A stretch of DNA of 64,000 bases from RHKX01 sp046330285 (GCA_046330285.1 JAXLSX010000008.1:62001-126000), one strand, 5' to 3'; shown: positions 1 through 8,374, counted from the stretch's first letter. Notes: generated from the sequence alone by a model not told the origin. A program made the numbers and translations.

Positions 1-344
1 ACGACGAGGGTGAGCCCGAGGGCGAAACACGCCGCGTAGACGGCCGTGCGTTGGGCGTAATCCGCGGCGAGGTCGGGGGCCGGACTCCAGACGATCGAAA
101 CCGCGGTCCACGCGGCGAGGGCGAGCAGCGCCGTGAGTGCGAGTACATGGAGGCCGTGCGGCGAGATCGGCAGGCGCGCGAAGAGGACGACCACGATCAA
201 CACCAGATAGGCAACGATCGCCCCGGGAAGCAGGACCGTCCCGAAGAACGCGCCCTCTCCCAGCGCCCACCATGTCCAGAGGCCGAGCATCGTCGCGCCG
301 ATCAGGACTGCCGCGATCCGGTTGTCGGTCGGGATCGAAGCCAT
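1..344 (-). CDS. O-antigen ligase/polymerase-like membrane protein (partial, N-terminal part)
   Basis: The gene runs off the left edge; 114 residues are visible from an ATG at 344, with no stop. The protein is very hydrophobic, with helices around residues 10-28, 33-56, 66-85 and 100 onward. A WSPAPD motif followed by Y-A-Q-R-T resembles the N-terminal part of O-antigen ligase/Wzy-type proteins, which polymerise or attach surface polysaccharide in the cytoplasmic membrane. The divergent glycosyltransferase and epimerase genes fit such a role. The assignment rests on hydropathy, one short motif and context; another polytopic membrane protein cannot be excluded. Confidence 0.55.
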   Translation of the reverse strand, partial: MASIPTDNRIAAVLIGATMLGLWTWWALGEGAFFGTVLLPGAIVAYLVLIVVVLFARLPISPHGLHVLALTALLALAAWTAVSIVWSPAPDLAADYAQRTAVYAACFALGLTLV

Positions 345-493
345 TCGAGATGTGGGCCCCGGGGAGCCCACACGCGATCGCGCGGCGGTCGGCATGCGCG
401 CAATCATGCACCACCCTCCAGTCGTCGTAGCCGCTTTCACCCGCCTCGGGCGGTGGCTCCGGGGCACCGTCGATCACCTACAGTGGCGCCCGC
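345..493. promoter_or_regulatory. Divergent intergenic region with an inverted repeat
   Basis: This 149-base gap separates the divergent membrane protein and glycosyltransferase genes. It contains a perfect 7-bp inverted repeat, TGTGGGC (351-357) and GCCCACA (366-372), seven bases upstream of the minus-strand start. It could be an operator or a 5' UTR hairpin. A TACAGT -10-like box lies at 479-484, nine bases before the plus-strand ATG at 494. Confidence 0.4.
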
Positions 494-1672
494 ATGTCGG
501 AGCAATCGCCGCACGCACCAGGGGTCAGCCCGCGCGTCGCCGTATACACCGACTACTCCTATCGGGCCCAGCACGGCCGGGTCTTCTCCGAACGTTCCTT
601 CTCCCTCTTCATCGAGGCGATCGCCGACCGGCTAGGTGGATTGATCCTCCTCGGGCGCCTCGATCCTGCCCCGGGGGAGGGCCCCTACGAGGTCGGAGGC
701 AACGTCGAGTTCGTTGCTCTTCCGTTCTACGGCTCGCTGACTAGTGTCCGCGACGTCCTCGCGGGGCTCCGGGGCTCCGCTCGGGCGTTCAGGCGGACGC
801 TCGACGACGTCGAGGTCGTCTGGCTGCTCGGACCACACCCGATTGGCCTCCTCTTCGCGCTCTTGGCTTTAGCCCGGCGCCGGAAGGTGATCCTCGGGGT
901 CCGTCAGGACCTGCCCGTTTATGTGCGATCCCGGCACCCCGGAAGGCTCGGCCTGCGGGCGGCCGCTGCCGTTCTCGAGTGGGCGTGGCGGGCGCTCGGC
1001 TGCATCACCGGGACGGTTGCCGTCGGCCCTCAGCTCGCGGCCAACTACTCGCGTGGACGCGGCGCTCTTCCGATCTCGGTTTCCCTCGTAAGGCGCGAAG
1101 ACCTCGCCGATCCGCCATCGCCGGAGGAGCCCGGGGTCCCGTTGAGGATTCTCTCCGTCGGCCGGGTCGAAACCGAGAAGAACCCGCTCCTGCTTGCGGA
1201 CGTTCTGGCGGGACTGCAGCGATCCGGGGTCGACTGCGTCCTGCAGGTCTGCGGAGACGGGGACATGCTCCCGGAGCTGGAGGCTCGGCTGGAGGAACTC
1301 GGAGTGCGCGACCGTGCCGAGCTCGACGGTTACGTGCAGCATGAGGCCCTGCAGCACTCATATTCGGCCGCGGACGTCTTTCTCCACGTCTCGTGGACGG
1401 AGGGCCTTCCGCAGGTGCTCCTCGAGGCGTTTGCGGCGAATCTCCCGGTTGTGGCGACTGACGTCGGTGGCATCGCCGCAGAGTTCGGGGATGCGGTCGA
1501 GCTGATCCCGGCCGGGAACGCGGCTGCTGCCTGTGCCGCCGTCGAGAGAGTTGCGACGGACCTCGCCCTGCGGAAGCGCCTGATGGCTGCGGGTCGCGCG
1601 ACGATGGACGGCCGGACCCTCGAGGACGAAGCAGAGCGTGTGGCTTCCTACCTCACGGAAGGCACCCGATGA
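494..1672 (+). CDS. Glycosyltransferase family 4 protein
   Basis: This 392-residue cytoplasmic protein has a GT-B fold pattern. The C-terminal half (about residues 215-385) holds the GT4 core: a beta strand with SVGRVETEKNP, the CGDGD turn, and the EX7E motif EGLPQVLLE, which binds the nucleotide-sugar donor. It should transfer a sugar to a lipid-linked or other glycan; donor and acceptor are not readable. No Shine-Dalgarno precedes the ATG, only a TACAGT box nine bases upstream, so the mRNA is probably near-leaderless. Its stop overlaps the epimerase start (ATGA), so the two are co-transcribed and likely coupled. Confidence 0.88.
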   Translation: MSEQSPHAPGVSPRVAVYTDYSYRAQHGRVFSERSFSLFIEAIADRLGGLILLGRLDPAPGEGPYEVGGNVEFVALPFYGSLTSVRDVLAGLRGSARAFRRTLDDVEVVWLLGPHPIGLLFALLALARRRKVILGVRQDLPVYVRSRHPGRLGLRAAAAVLEWAWRALGCITGTVAVGPQLAANYSRGRGALPISVSLVRREDLADPPSPEEPGVPLRILSVGRVETEKNPLLLADVLAGLQRSGVDCVLQVCGDGDMLPELEARLEELGVRDRAELDGYVQHEALQHSYSAADVFLHVSWTEGLPQVLLEAFAANLPVVATDVGGIAAEFGDAVELIPAGNAAAACAAVERVATDLALRKRLMAAGRATMDGRTLEDEAERVASYLTEGTR

Positions 1673-2634
1673 CGCGCTCGGTCGTGACCGGCGGTGCCGG
1701 CTTCATCGGCTCGAACCTCGTGGACGCCCTCGTCCGGCGTGGCGACCAGGTACTGGTGATCGACGACCTCTCGACCGGTCGGGTATCCAACCTGACGGGC
1801 GCCCGGGCAGCCGGTGTCGACCTTCGGGTCACGGATCTCGGCGGCGCGGAGGCCAGGTCGGAGACGGTCGCGTTCGCACCGGACGTCGTCTTCCACCTCG
1901 GGGCACAGGCTGATGTAAGGCGCGCAGTGGCCGACCCGATCGACGACGCGCGCATCAACGTGCTCGGCACGATCAACGTACTCGAAGCCGCGCGCGAGTC
2001 GGAGGCGCGAATCCTCTTCGCCGCCACCGGCGGCGCGGTCTATGGAGAGGGGGAGGGGAAGGAGCTCCCGTTCGACGAGCACGCGACTGCCGTGCCCGAA
2101 ACCCCGTACGGCGTGAGCAAGCTCGCCGGTGAGCACTACGTGGAGATGTATCGCCTGTTGCACGGCGTTCCCGGGCTGGCGCTGCGCTTCGGCAATGTCT
2201 ACGGGCCGCGCCAGGATCCCCACGGCGAGGCTGGCGTCGTCGCGATCTTCTGCGGGAGCCTGCTCGACGGCCGCCGGCCGACCGTGTTCGGCGATGGGCT
2301 CCAGACTCGCGACTACGTATTCGTGGGCGACGCCGTCGCCGCCCTGATGGCCGCGGACGAGCGCCTGGCGGCGGCCGGCTCGGAGCTGACCGGGCCCCTG
2401 AACATCGGGACCGGTGTCGAGACGAGCGTGCTGGAGCTCGTAGACCGGCTCGGCGAGCTCTCCGACGCTCCATTCGAGGCCGAACTCGGAGCCGCTCGGC
2501 CGGGCGAGATGCGGCGCAGTGCGATCGACTCGTCGGCAGCCGGGTCGTTGCTCGGCTGGTCCGCCGGCACGGACCTGGCCACCGGCCTCGCGGTGACGCT
2601 CGAATCGGTGCGCGCCGAGCGCCGGGCTCCCTGA
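1669..2634 (+). CDS. NAD-dependent epimerase/dehydratase (UDP-glucose 4-epimerase-like)
   Basis: A 321-residue extended SDR enzyme. The N-terminal Rossmann motif TGGAGFIGSN binds NAD(P). The catalytic Tyr-Lys pair is in YGVSK near residue 147, with an upstream ATGGAVYGE segment containing the usual catalytic Ser/Thr region. The C-terminal half contains RFGNVYGPRQ and the DYVFVGD motif typical of GalE/RmlB-type NDP-sugar enzymes. It probably interconverts a nucleotide sugar for the adjacent glycosyltransferase. The exact substrate (UDP-Glc, UDP-GlcNAc or another) cannot be decided by eye. The ATG overlaps the upstream TGA by four bases. Confidence 0.88.
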   Translation: MTRSVVTGGAGFIGSNLVDALVRRGDQVLVIDDLSTGRVSNLTGARAAGVDLRVTDLGGAEARSETVAFAPDVVFHLGAQADVRRAVADPIDDARINVLGTINVLEAARESEARILFAATGGAVYGEGEGKELPFDEHATAVPETPYGVSKLAGEHYVEMYRLLHGVPGLALRFGNVYGPRQDPHGEAGVVAIFCGSLLDGRRPTVFGDGLQTRDYVFVGDAVAALMAADERLAAAGSELTGPLNIGTGVETSVLELVDRLGELSDAPFEAELGAARPGEMRRSAIDSSAAGSLLGWSAGTDLATGLAVTLESVRAERRAP

Positions 2635-2658
2635 CCGCCACCCGAGCGGGTGCCCGAC

Positions 2659-3339
2659 CTAGGGCTTGAGTTCGATGTCGGTCAGCTTCGCCGTGACCAC
2701 GTACCGCTGAGCGGCGCTGTAGAGCGGGTGGCAGGCGGTGAGCACGATTCGCTCCCGTCCCGCGTCGTCTACGACCGAAACGTCCTGTGGGTCGACTATG
2801 TCGGTTGCGATCACCTCATAGGTGAACTTCCCGTAAGGCATCGAAACCGTCACCTCGTCCCCGGTCTTGATGTCGGCGATATCGCGGAAGGGAGCGAGGT
2901 AGGTCGTTCGGTGGCCTGCCACGGCAATCGTCTTGCCTTGTCCCGGCAGGGCGCTCGTCGGGTAGTGGCCTGGTCCCTTCTGAAGGTCGGCCGTGTCGGT
3001 CCCCTGGATCAGGACGTAGTCGATCCCGACGCTCGGTACCGCGATCTGCCCGATGCCCTGGCCGTTGCTGATCTGCTTGGCGTAGATCGAGGCAAGCTGA
3101 TCGGCGCGTTTGGCCGGGTCCCTCGTCGCCTTCGCCCGGGCAACGGACGGATCGGAGCTGAAGCGCTGCTCGGCAGCGTCGAGTTGGTCCTGTGCCTTGG
3201 CCTGACGAACGTTGGCGTAGATCGCCGACAGCGGCTCCTGCCAGGCGAGGGTGATCGCAGCGTCGATCAGGATCACGACGCCGGCCGTGATCAGGGCCAC
3301 CGAGAGAATTCGCCCCGCACGCTTCATCCCGGGAATCAT
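2659..3339 (-). CDS. Sortase (class D/E-like transpeptidase)
   Basis: Sortases cleave a C-terminal sorting motif and attach surface proteins to the cell wall outside the membrane. The 226-residue product has one N-terminal signal-anchor (about residues 8-32) and a sortase beta-barrel. The catalytic triad is visible: His143 in VAGHRTTY, Cys203 in LTACHP and Arg212 in AAQRY. LTACHP resembles class D/E sortases common in high-GC Gram-positives. I chose the ATG at 3339; an internal ATG at 3327 also leaves the anchor intact, while longer upstream readings add an Arg-rich non-conserved stretch. No sorted substrate is encoded in the window. It is divergent from argG. Confidence 0.88.
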   Translation of the reverse strand: MIPGMKRAGRILSVALITAGVVILIDAAITLAWQEPLSAIYANVRQAKAQDQLDAAEQRFSSDPSVARAKATRDPAKRADQLASIYAKQISNGQGIGQIAVPSVGIDYVLIQGTDTADLQKGPGHYPTSALPGQGKTIAVAGHRTTYLAPFRDIADIKTGDEVTVSMPYGKFTYEVIATDIVDPQDVSVVDDAGRERIVLTACHPLYSAAQRYVVTAKLTDIELKP

Positions 3340-3368
3340 GGCGGACGGTGGAGTCGCTGCGGCCGGGT

Positions 3369-3383
3369 GCCGTCGCCGACGGC
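3369..3383. repeat. Small inverted repeat between sortase and argG
   Basis: GCCGTC (3369-3374) and GACGGC (3378-3383) form a 6-bp stem with a 3-base loop, 24 bases before the argG ATG and 30 before the sortase ATG. It could be a shared operator or a structure in either 5' UTR. Confidence 0.3.
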
Positions 3384-3406
3384 TCCGTGAAACACTGCCG
3401 CGTCCG

Positions 3407-4669
3407 ATGAGCGAAGCCCGCACCTATCCGCCGATCGCCTCCTACCAGGCCGATCCCGACCACGTCGGTCGCGTCCTGCTGCTCTACTCGGGCGGGCTCG
3501 ACACGAGCGTGATGCTGCACTGGATCCAGGCCCAGTACGGGGCCGAGATCGTCACCCTGACCGTCGAGCTCGGTCAGCCCGACGAGAACTGGGAGGAGAT
3601 CACCCAGAAGGCGAAGGACATGGGCGCCCTGGAAACACTCGTCGTCGATGCCCGCGAGGAGTTCGCCGCCGACTTCGTCGCCCCGGCGATCCGGGCCAAC
3701 GCGCTCTACGGCGGCGGCTACCCGCTGTTCACCGCGCTGGCGCGCCCGCTGATCGCGCGGATCGCCGTCGAGGCGGCGCGCGAGCACGGCTGCGACACGA
3801 TTGCTCACGGCTGTACCGGCAAGGGCAACGACCAGGTCCGGATCGACTCGACGATCGCCGCGCTCGGTCCCGAGCTCCGGGTCCTGGCGCCGGTCCGGGA
3901 ATGGGCGATGGGCCGCGAGGAGGAGATCGCCTACGCCCGCGAGCACGAGATCCCGGTCTCGGGCGGCACCGAGAAGCCTCCCTACTCGATCGACGACAAC
4001 CTCTGGGGGCGCTCGTCCGAGGGCCGCGTGATCGAGGACATCGACCGGCCGCCGCCCGACGACGTCTTCCAGCTCGTCACCCGGCCCGAGGAGGCCCCCG
4101 ACGAGCCGGAGCTTCTGACGATCGGCTTCGAGGCCGGCAAACCCGTCTCGCTCGACGGCGAGCGGCTCGATCTGGTTGAGCTGATCGACCGCGTCTCCGA
4201 CCGCGGCCGCGAGCACGGCGTCGGGATCGTCGATCACATCGAGGACCGGATCGTCGGTCTCAAGGTCCGCGACATCTACGAGGTGCCCGCCGCGACGATC
4301 ATCCTCGCCGCCCATAAGGACCTCGAGAAGCTCGTCTCGACGATCCACCAGAACAACTTCAAGGCGACGCTCGACAACCACTTTGCCTACCTCTGTTACG
4401 CCGGGCTCTGGTACGAGCCGCTGCGCGAGGATCTCGACGCCTACATGGGGGCGGCCAACGAGTTCGTGACCGGCGAGGTCACCGTCAAGCTCTACAAGGG
4501 CTCGGCGGGCGTCGTCGCCCGGACCTCTCCCTACGCGCTCTACGACCAGACGCTGGCCGGTTTCGGCGAGTCGGGCGGCGAGTTCAGCCAGCACGCGAGC
4601 CCCGGCTTCATCGAGCTCTTCTCGCTGCAGACGCGGATGGCCCAACGGGTCCGGCAGCGCGAGCGCTAG
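3407..4669 (+). CDS. argG: Argininosuccinate synthase
   Basis: ArgG joins citrulline and aspartate using ATP (AMP + PPi formed) in the penultimate step of arginine synthesis, in the cytosol. The 420-residue product has the N-type ATP pyrophosphatase P-loop YSGGLDTS at residues 27-34, the TLTVELGQ strand, and the HGCTGKGNDQVR segment typical of the family. The start MSEARTYPP at 3407 gives a normal length with a short 20-residue leader; earlier in-frame starts lie inside the divergent sortase gene. No other arg gene is nearby. The stop codon TAG doubles as the first bases of a -10-like box for the next small gene. Confidence 0.95.
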   Translation: MSEARTYPPIASYQADPDHVGRVLLLYSGGLDTSVMLHWIQAQYGAEIVTLTVELGQPDENWEEITQKAKDMGALETLVVDAREEFAADFVAPAIRANALYGGGYPLFTALARPLIARIAVEAAREHGCDTIAHGCTGKGNDQVRIDSTIAALGPELRVLAPVREWAMGREEEIAYAREHEIPVSGGTEKPPYSIDDNLWGRSSEGRVIEDIDRPPPDDVFQLVTRPEEAPDEPELLTIGFEAGKPVSLDGERLDLVELIDRVSDRGREHGVGIVDHIEDRIVGLKVRDIYEVPAATIILAAHKDLEKLVSTIHQNNFKATLDNHFAYLCYAGLWYEPLREDLDAYMGAANEFVTGEVTVKLYKGSAGVVARTSPYALYDQTLAGFGESGGEFSQHASPGFIELFSLQTRMAQRVRQRER

Positions 4670-4672
4670 CCT
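4667..4672 (+). promoter_or_regulatory. -10 box TAGCCT overlapping the argG stop codon
   Basis: TAGCCT matches TAnnnT and ends six bases before the ATG at 4679, the spacing seen before many genes here. Its first three bases are the argG TAG stop. Confidence 0.5.
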
Positions 4673-4678
4673 GAACCG

Positions 4679-4843
4679 ATGACCTTCGTCTACACATCGA
4701 TCGGCCGCCTCGTCGTCTACGCCGTCCGCAGGCAGTTCGGGAGGCAGATCCGGATCGCCGGCGGTGTCGCCGTCGTCGCTGCTGTCCTCGGGGGCGCGAT
4801 CGGCGCTTACCTGCTGGCATCGCGCGACGTCGAAGAGGGCTGA
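4679..4843 (+). CDS. Small single-pass membrane protein, 54 aa
   Basis: The ORF encodes 54 residues. A basic N-terminal part (RRQFGRQIRIAGG) is followed by a hydrophobic Ala/Val/Gly helix at about residues 27-46 (GGVAVVAAVLGGAIGAYLLA) and a short acidic tail. The layout predicts one transmembrane segment. It has no Shine-Dalgarno but sits six bases after a TAGCCT box, the same arrangement as confident genes in the window, which is my main reason to call it. The family is not recognised and the function unknown. Confidence 0.6.
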   Translation: MTFVYTSIGRLVVYAVRRQFGRQIRIAGGVAVVAAVLGGAIGAYLLASRDVEEG

Positions 4844-4885
4844 CCCCGCTTTCCTGACAGCGTTCCTGCGCCGGTTCCGTCCGGC

Positions 4886-5029
4886 TTGACATGTATAGGG
4901 AACGTTTGAGAGTCTTCCGAGGCCCGGAGACCGTTCCCCGGGCCCTGAACACGCCGAATCAGGCCCTCGGCATCAGGAGATTCTCCGGTCGGTTGGAGCC
5001 GACCGGCCGAGGGGCCCACAGGAGACCGG
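4886..5029 (+). promoter_or_regulatory. Promoter and structured 5' leader of the sugar transferase gene
   Basis: A consensus -35 TTGACA (4886-4891) is followed 16 bases later by GAGAGT (4908-4913). The roughly 105-base leader contains two perfect hairpins: GGCCCGG (4921-4927) with CCGGGCC (4938-4944), and CCGGTCGG (4985-4992) with CCGACCGG (4999-5006). The second is only 23 bases before the ATG, just upstream of the GGAG ribosome-binding site. This is unlike the leaderless genes around it and may be regulatory. I do not recognise a known riboswitch class. Confidence 0.5.
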
Positions 5030-6667
5030 ATGTCTCAGACGAAATCTCCCGGGGGAGCCGGCACGTATCCGGCTAACGGATACGACGTGCCCGGAGAGAA
5101 TCCTTCGACCTCGATTCCCCCCTCGGTCCAGCCCGGTGGCGCGCCGGTCCCTCGCGGTCTCCGGATCCGCCAGCAGATCAGGACCGCGCAGACGCTGCTG
5201 CCGATGCTCGCCGCAGTCTGGGCGACGCTCTGGCTCGGTGGCTTCGACTCCGCATCCCTCGTCCAGGCCGCGGTCTTCGCGGTCTCGATCCTGTTCGTCG
5301 CTCGGCTCCTCCGCGACTTCCCGTACCCGGTTCGGCTCCTGCCCGCCTCGCGCTTCGCGCTGGCGTTGCTGCCGCTGCTCGCCGGCGCACTCGCGGTCGC
5401 CGGCATCGAGCTCGCCCAGCAGGATGAGATCCTCGTCGGCAGCCTGCTGCTCGCAACCGGGTTCGCCGCCGTGGTCGCAATCGCCGTGGCGGTCGTCGCC
5501 GACCGTGTCATCACCGCCAACCCCCTACGGATCGCGGTCCTCGGGGCCGCCGACTTCGTCCCGGCCATTCGCCGTGAGCTCGATGCCATCGGGGACCGGC
5601 GCGAGATCGAGGTGATCGGCTGGCTCAACCTCGGCGGCCGCTACTCGGCCGACGGCACCGCCTCCGAGCAGCAGACGCTCGACCGCGTCCGCGCTGCCGT
5701 GACCGAGCACCACATCGACCTCCTCGTCCGCGGCCCGGGCTCCGGGTCCTCGCGCTCCGGTCGCGACGTCTACGACACGATTGCCGCCGGCTGCCTCGAC
5801 CTCCCGGTCCGGATGATCGACGGCAACCAGCTCTACGAGCACATCTTCGGCCACGTCCCGATCGGGACGATCGATTCCGCCTGGTTCCTCTTCCTCATGC
5901 ACCCGCGTTTCCAGGCCAGCTCGAAGTGGTCGAAGCGTGCGCTCGACCTCGTCGTGGGCGTTGCCGCGGCGATCGTGTCACTGCCGCTGATCGCCCTCGG
6001 CGCGATCGCGATCAAGCTGAACGACCGCGGCCCCGTCTTCTATCGGCAGGTGCGCGTCGGAGAGCGCGGCCGCGAGTTCAAGATCCTGAAGCTGCGGACG
6101 ATGCGTTCGGGAGCTCAGGCGAAGAGCTCACAGCAGTGGTCCGGGGCCGGCGACGACCGCGTCACCGCGGTCGGTCGCGTGCTCCGGCGCCTCCACATCG
6201 ACGAGCTGCCGCAGATCGTCAACGTCCTCCGCGGTGACATGACCCTCGTCGGCCCCCGGCCCGAGCAACCGCAGATCACCGCCGAGCTCGAGCGGGTGTT
6301 CCCGCACTACTCGCGACGCCTGCTGGTCAAGCCCGGCGTCACCGGCTGGGCGCAGGTCCGTTGCGGCTACGCGGGCTCCGAGCTCGGGACTGCCTGGAAG
6401 CTGTGCCACGACCTCTTCTACCTGAAGCATCGCTCGCTCCTGATCGACCTCCTGATCATGCTCGAGACGGTCGTGATCGCGGCCCGGGACTCGCATCGCC
6501 CACTGCGGGCGCCGCAGGTCGAGTTCCTCTTCCGCGACGCCGAGAACCACCGGTCGGCGATCGATCCCGGCCCGGCCGGGGAGCACGACCAGCCGGCGAA
6601 CGGCGAGGTGCCGCTCGACCGTCCGTTCAGCGGCGGTCGCGGCGTCCACGCTCCGTTGCCGCACTGA
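5030..6667 (+). CDS. Polyprenyl-phosphate hexose-1-phosphate transferase (initiating sugar transferase)
   Basis: This 545-residue membrane enzyme should start a surface polysaccharide repeat unit by moving a sugar-1-phosphate from a nucleotide sugar to undecaprenyl/decaprenyl phosphate. The N-terminal part has several membrane helices (about residues 55-170) and a Rossmann-like region. The C-terminal bacterial sugar transferase domain (about residues 300-490) starts with KRALDLVVG, includes FYRQVRVGERG and KLRTM, then IDELPQ, VGPRPE and the KPGVTGWAQV motif. It is longer than the minimal PglC type and like WbaP/WcaJ. An 'ACAGGAGACCGG' context gives a good ribosome-binding site for the ATG. 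It fits the glycan genes at 1-2.6 kb. Confidence 0.92.
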   Translation: MSQTKSPGGAGTYPANGYDVPGENPSTSIPPSVQPGGAPVPRGLRIRQQIRTAQTLLPMLAAVWATLWLGGFDSASLVQAAVFAVSILFVARLLRDFPYPVRLLPASRFALALLPLLAGALAVAGIELAQQDEILVGSLLLATGFAAVVAIAVAVVADRVITANPLRIAVLGAADFVPAIRRELDAIGDRREIEVIGWLNLGGRYSADGTASEQQTLDRVRAAVTEHHIDLLVRGPGSGSSRSGRDVYDTIAAGCLDLPVRMIDGNQLYEHIFGHVPIGTIDSAWFLFLMHPRFQASSKWSKRALDLVVGVAAAIVSLPLIALGAIAIKLNDRGPVFYRQVRVGERGREFKILKLRTMRSGAQAKSSQQWSGAGDDRVTAVGRVLRRLHIDELPQIVNVLRGDMTLVGPRPEQPQITAELERVFPHYSRRLLVKPGVTGWAQVRCGYAGSELGTAWKLCHDLFYLKHRSLLIDLLIMLETVVIAARDSHRPLRAPQVEFLFRDAENHRSAIDPGPAGEHDQPANGEVPLDRPFSGGRGVHAPLPH

Positions 6668-6694
6668 CCAGCGCCCGCGCGCAGCGGGGTCAGA

Positions 6695-6710
6695 CCCGGC
6701 GGCCGCCGGG
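6695..6710. terminator. Bidirectional terminator-like palindrome
   Basis: CCCGGCGG directly abuts CCGCCGGG, a perfect 16-base palindrome between two convergent genes. There is no clear T-run, which is common in very GC-rich genomes. Confidence 0.5.
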
Positions 6711-6718
6711 CGTGAGGC

Positions 6719-7924
6719 TCAGCTGCCGAGTACCCGATCGAGGATCGGGTCGGGATCTGTGACCCCGTACTGATCTCGCAGCGCCGTGGCGATCTGCTCG
6801 CGATCGTCCCCGGCGATCGCCATCCGCGTCGCATGCAGGAGCGCCTCCTGGGAGACGGCAACCTCGGTCTCGGGGTTCGGGTCCGGATCGAGCGGCGGCG
6901 GCGGAGGAGGCGGCGGCGGAGGAGGCGGCGGGCCTTGCGAGATGCCCGATGACGCCGCGTCGGCTGCGTCCTCGGTCGGCTGCGGCTCCGCGTCCGGCGG
7001 GGGCGGCGGAGGCGGCGGGGCACCCATCGGCGGAGGCGGCGGAGGTGGCGCGTCGCCGGCGGGCGGCGGGGGAGGGGGCGCCCCGACGAGATCGGTGTAG
7101 CTGGCGCCGCCGACACTCGTCTCGGGCGGGGCCGGCGGCCCGGAGAAGGGAGGGGGAGGAGGCGGGGGGCCGACCGAGCCCGACGGCTCGTCAGCGGCCT
7201 CGTCGTCGGCACCGGAATCGGCGGCGTCCGCCTCGTCGTCCCCGGCGGTCGCCTCGTCGGCGGGGGTGAAGGGCTCGGCCACATTGAACGGCTCCGGCTC
7301 CGACTCCGGCTCCGATGCGGGTTCGGCCGGCTCGAACGGCGAGATCTCGTCCTCGGCGCCCGGGGGAGGCGGCGGGGGTGGCGGGGCGTCGAAGGCGATC
7401 GAGGGGCCGGAGGGGGGCGGCGGGGGCGGTGGTGCGGCGGGCTCGAGGGCGGGCCCGCCGAGCGGCTCGACCGATGGGGCGTCGTAGGGCATGCCGCCGC
7501 CGGGGCTGTCCTCGAATGGAAGGCCGGGACCGGGCTCGGAGAAGGAGTCGGTCATCCCTGGCTGCTCGAGCTTGTCGGTGACCGAGTTGATCGCGTCCTC
7601 GAGGGCGCGGACCATCTGCTCGGAGTGGTCGCGGACGTTGGCCGCGTGGCGGATCAGGTCGTCGGTGAGCTCCGAGATCAGCCCGACGCGCTCGGCGGTC
7701 AGGCGGTCGGCCTTCCGCTGGGCTTCGGCGAGATGACGGCGCGCCTGCTCCTCGGCGTCGAAGCGGATCGCCTCGGCCGCGCGCTCGGCCGCCTCGATGA
7801 CCGCCTGCATCTGGTCGGTCATCTGCTGCATCGTCTGCTGGACGTTCGGTGAAGGCATCGGGCTGCTTCCGGCCGCCCAGTCCGCCGGCCCCGTGCCTTG
7901 TCCCTGCGGGTTGTAATCGCTCAT
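6719..7924 (-). CDS. Polyproline-rich coiled-coil protein of unknown function
   Basis: A 401-residue protein in three parts. Residues about 28-125 are a charged, Ala/Glu/Arg-rich helix predicted to be coiled coil, with a Met/Gln-rich start (MQQMTDQMQ). Residues about 130-350 are an acidic, low-complexity linker with seven uninterrupted proline tracts of 6 to 13 residues, much like formin FH1 regions. The last 45 residues form a compact, probably helical segment ending DPILDRVLGS. There is no signal peptide or membrane helix. The N-terminal layout recalls DivIVA-type scaffolds, but I see no diagnostic motif. Its ATG overlaps the upstream stop by four bases, so it is translationally coupled to the small coiled-coil gene. 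The proline runs should need EF-P. Confidence 0.75.
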   Translation of the reverse strand: MSDYNPQGQGTGPADWAAGSSPMPSPNVQQTMQQMTDQMQAVIEAAERAAEAIRFDAEEQARRHLAEAQRKADRLTAERVGLISELTDDLIRHAANVRDHSEQMVRALEDAINSVTDKLEQPGMTDSFSEPGPGLPFEDSPGGGMPYDAPSVEPLGGPALEPAAPPPPPPPSGPSIAFDAPPPPPPPPGAEDEISPFEPAEPASEPESEPEPFNVAEPFTPADEATAGDDEADAADSGADDEAADEPSGSVGPPPPPPPFSGPPAPPETSVGGASYTDLVGAPPPPPPAGDAPPPPPPPMGAPPPPPPPPDAEPQPTEDAADAASSGISQGPPPPPPPPPPPPPLDPDPNPETEVAVSQEALLHATRMAIAGDDREQIATALRDQYGVTDPDPILDRVLGS

Positions 7925-8361
7925 GCCGCCTCCTCGCTTCGCTGCGTTCGATCATAGACCTGCCGGCGGGACCCGTTCGCCGCTGCGGCGCCGGTCTCGA
8001 TCCGGAACGTGACCTCGCGGGTCTCGGCGAGCCGGATCTCGACCGTCCGCCGGATCCCCTCGGGCCAGGGCGGGATGCTGAAGTCCGCCTCGCGGGCAAC
8101 CTCGGCCAGCTTGACGGCGTTCACCGCCATCGCCTCCGTGAGCGCCGAATACGCGGTCTCGATCCGGCGCTGCTGCGCCTTGATCTGCCTCTGCAGCTCT
8201 CGCAACCGGTCGATCCGGGCCGCGGCCAGAGCTCGATCGGCATCCCCTGCGAGCGTCGCCAACTCCCCTGCCTTGCGCTCGGCATCGGCGAGGATCCGGT
8301 CCGCTTCGGCGCGCCTCGCGACCAGCGACGCGCGGATCTCCTCGCTGACCGAGATTCCCAC
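7921..8361 (-). CDS. Small coiled-coil protein of unknown function, 146 aa
   Basis: The first 90 residues are an almost continuous amphipathic Ala/Arg/Glu helix (VARRAEADRILADAERKAG...), followed by a small, probably beta-rich tail with PPWPEG and alternating RTVEIRLAETREVTFRI. No membrane or signal segment. I prefer the GTG at 8361 because a TAGGAT box ends seven bases before it; an ATG at 8370 would lie inside that box. Longer upstream readings run into the divergent gene. It is the first gene of a two-gene unit with the polyproline protein (4-base overlap) and faces a large coiled-coil gene across about 110 bases. Function unknown. Confidence 0.7.
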   Translation of the reverse strand: MGISVSEEIRASLVARRAEADRILADAERKAGELATLAGDADRALAAARIDRLRELQRQIKAQQRRIETAYSALTEAMAVNAVKLAEVAREADFSIPPWPEGIRRTVEIRLAETREVTFRIETGAAAANGSRRQVYDRTQRSEEAA

Positions 8362-8368
8362 GCGGCGC

Positions 8369-8374
8369 ATCCTA
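8369..8374 (-). promoter_or_regulatory. -10 box TAGGAT for the coiled-coil/polyproline pair
   Basis: TAGGAT on the minus strand, seven bases before the GTG at 8361, with no Shine-Dalgarno. Confidence 0.45.

Noticed and set aside
51..744. Plus-strand ORFs at the left edge
   Set aside because: They overlap the minus-strand membrane protein and the glycosyltransferase N-terminus and are Arg/Pro-rich shadows.
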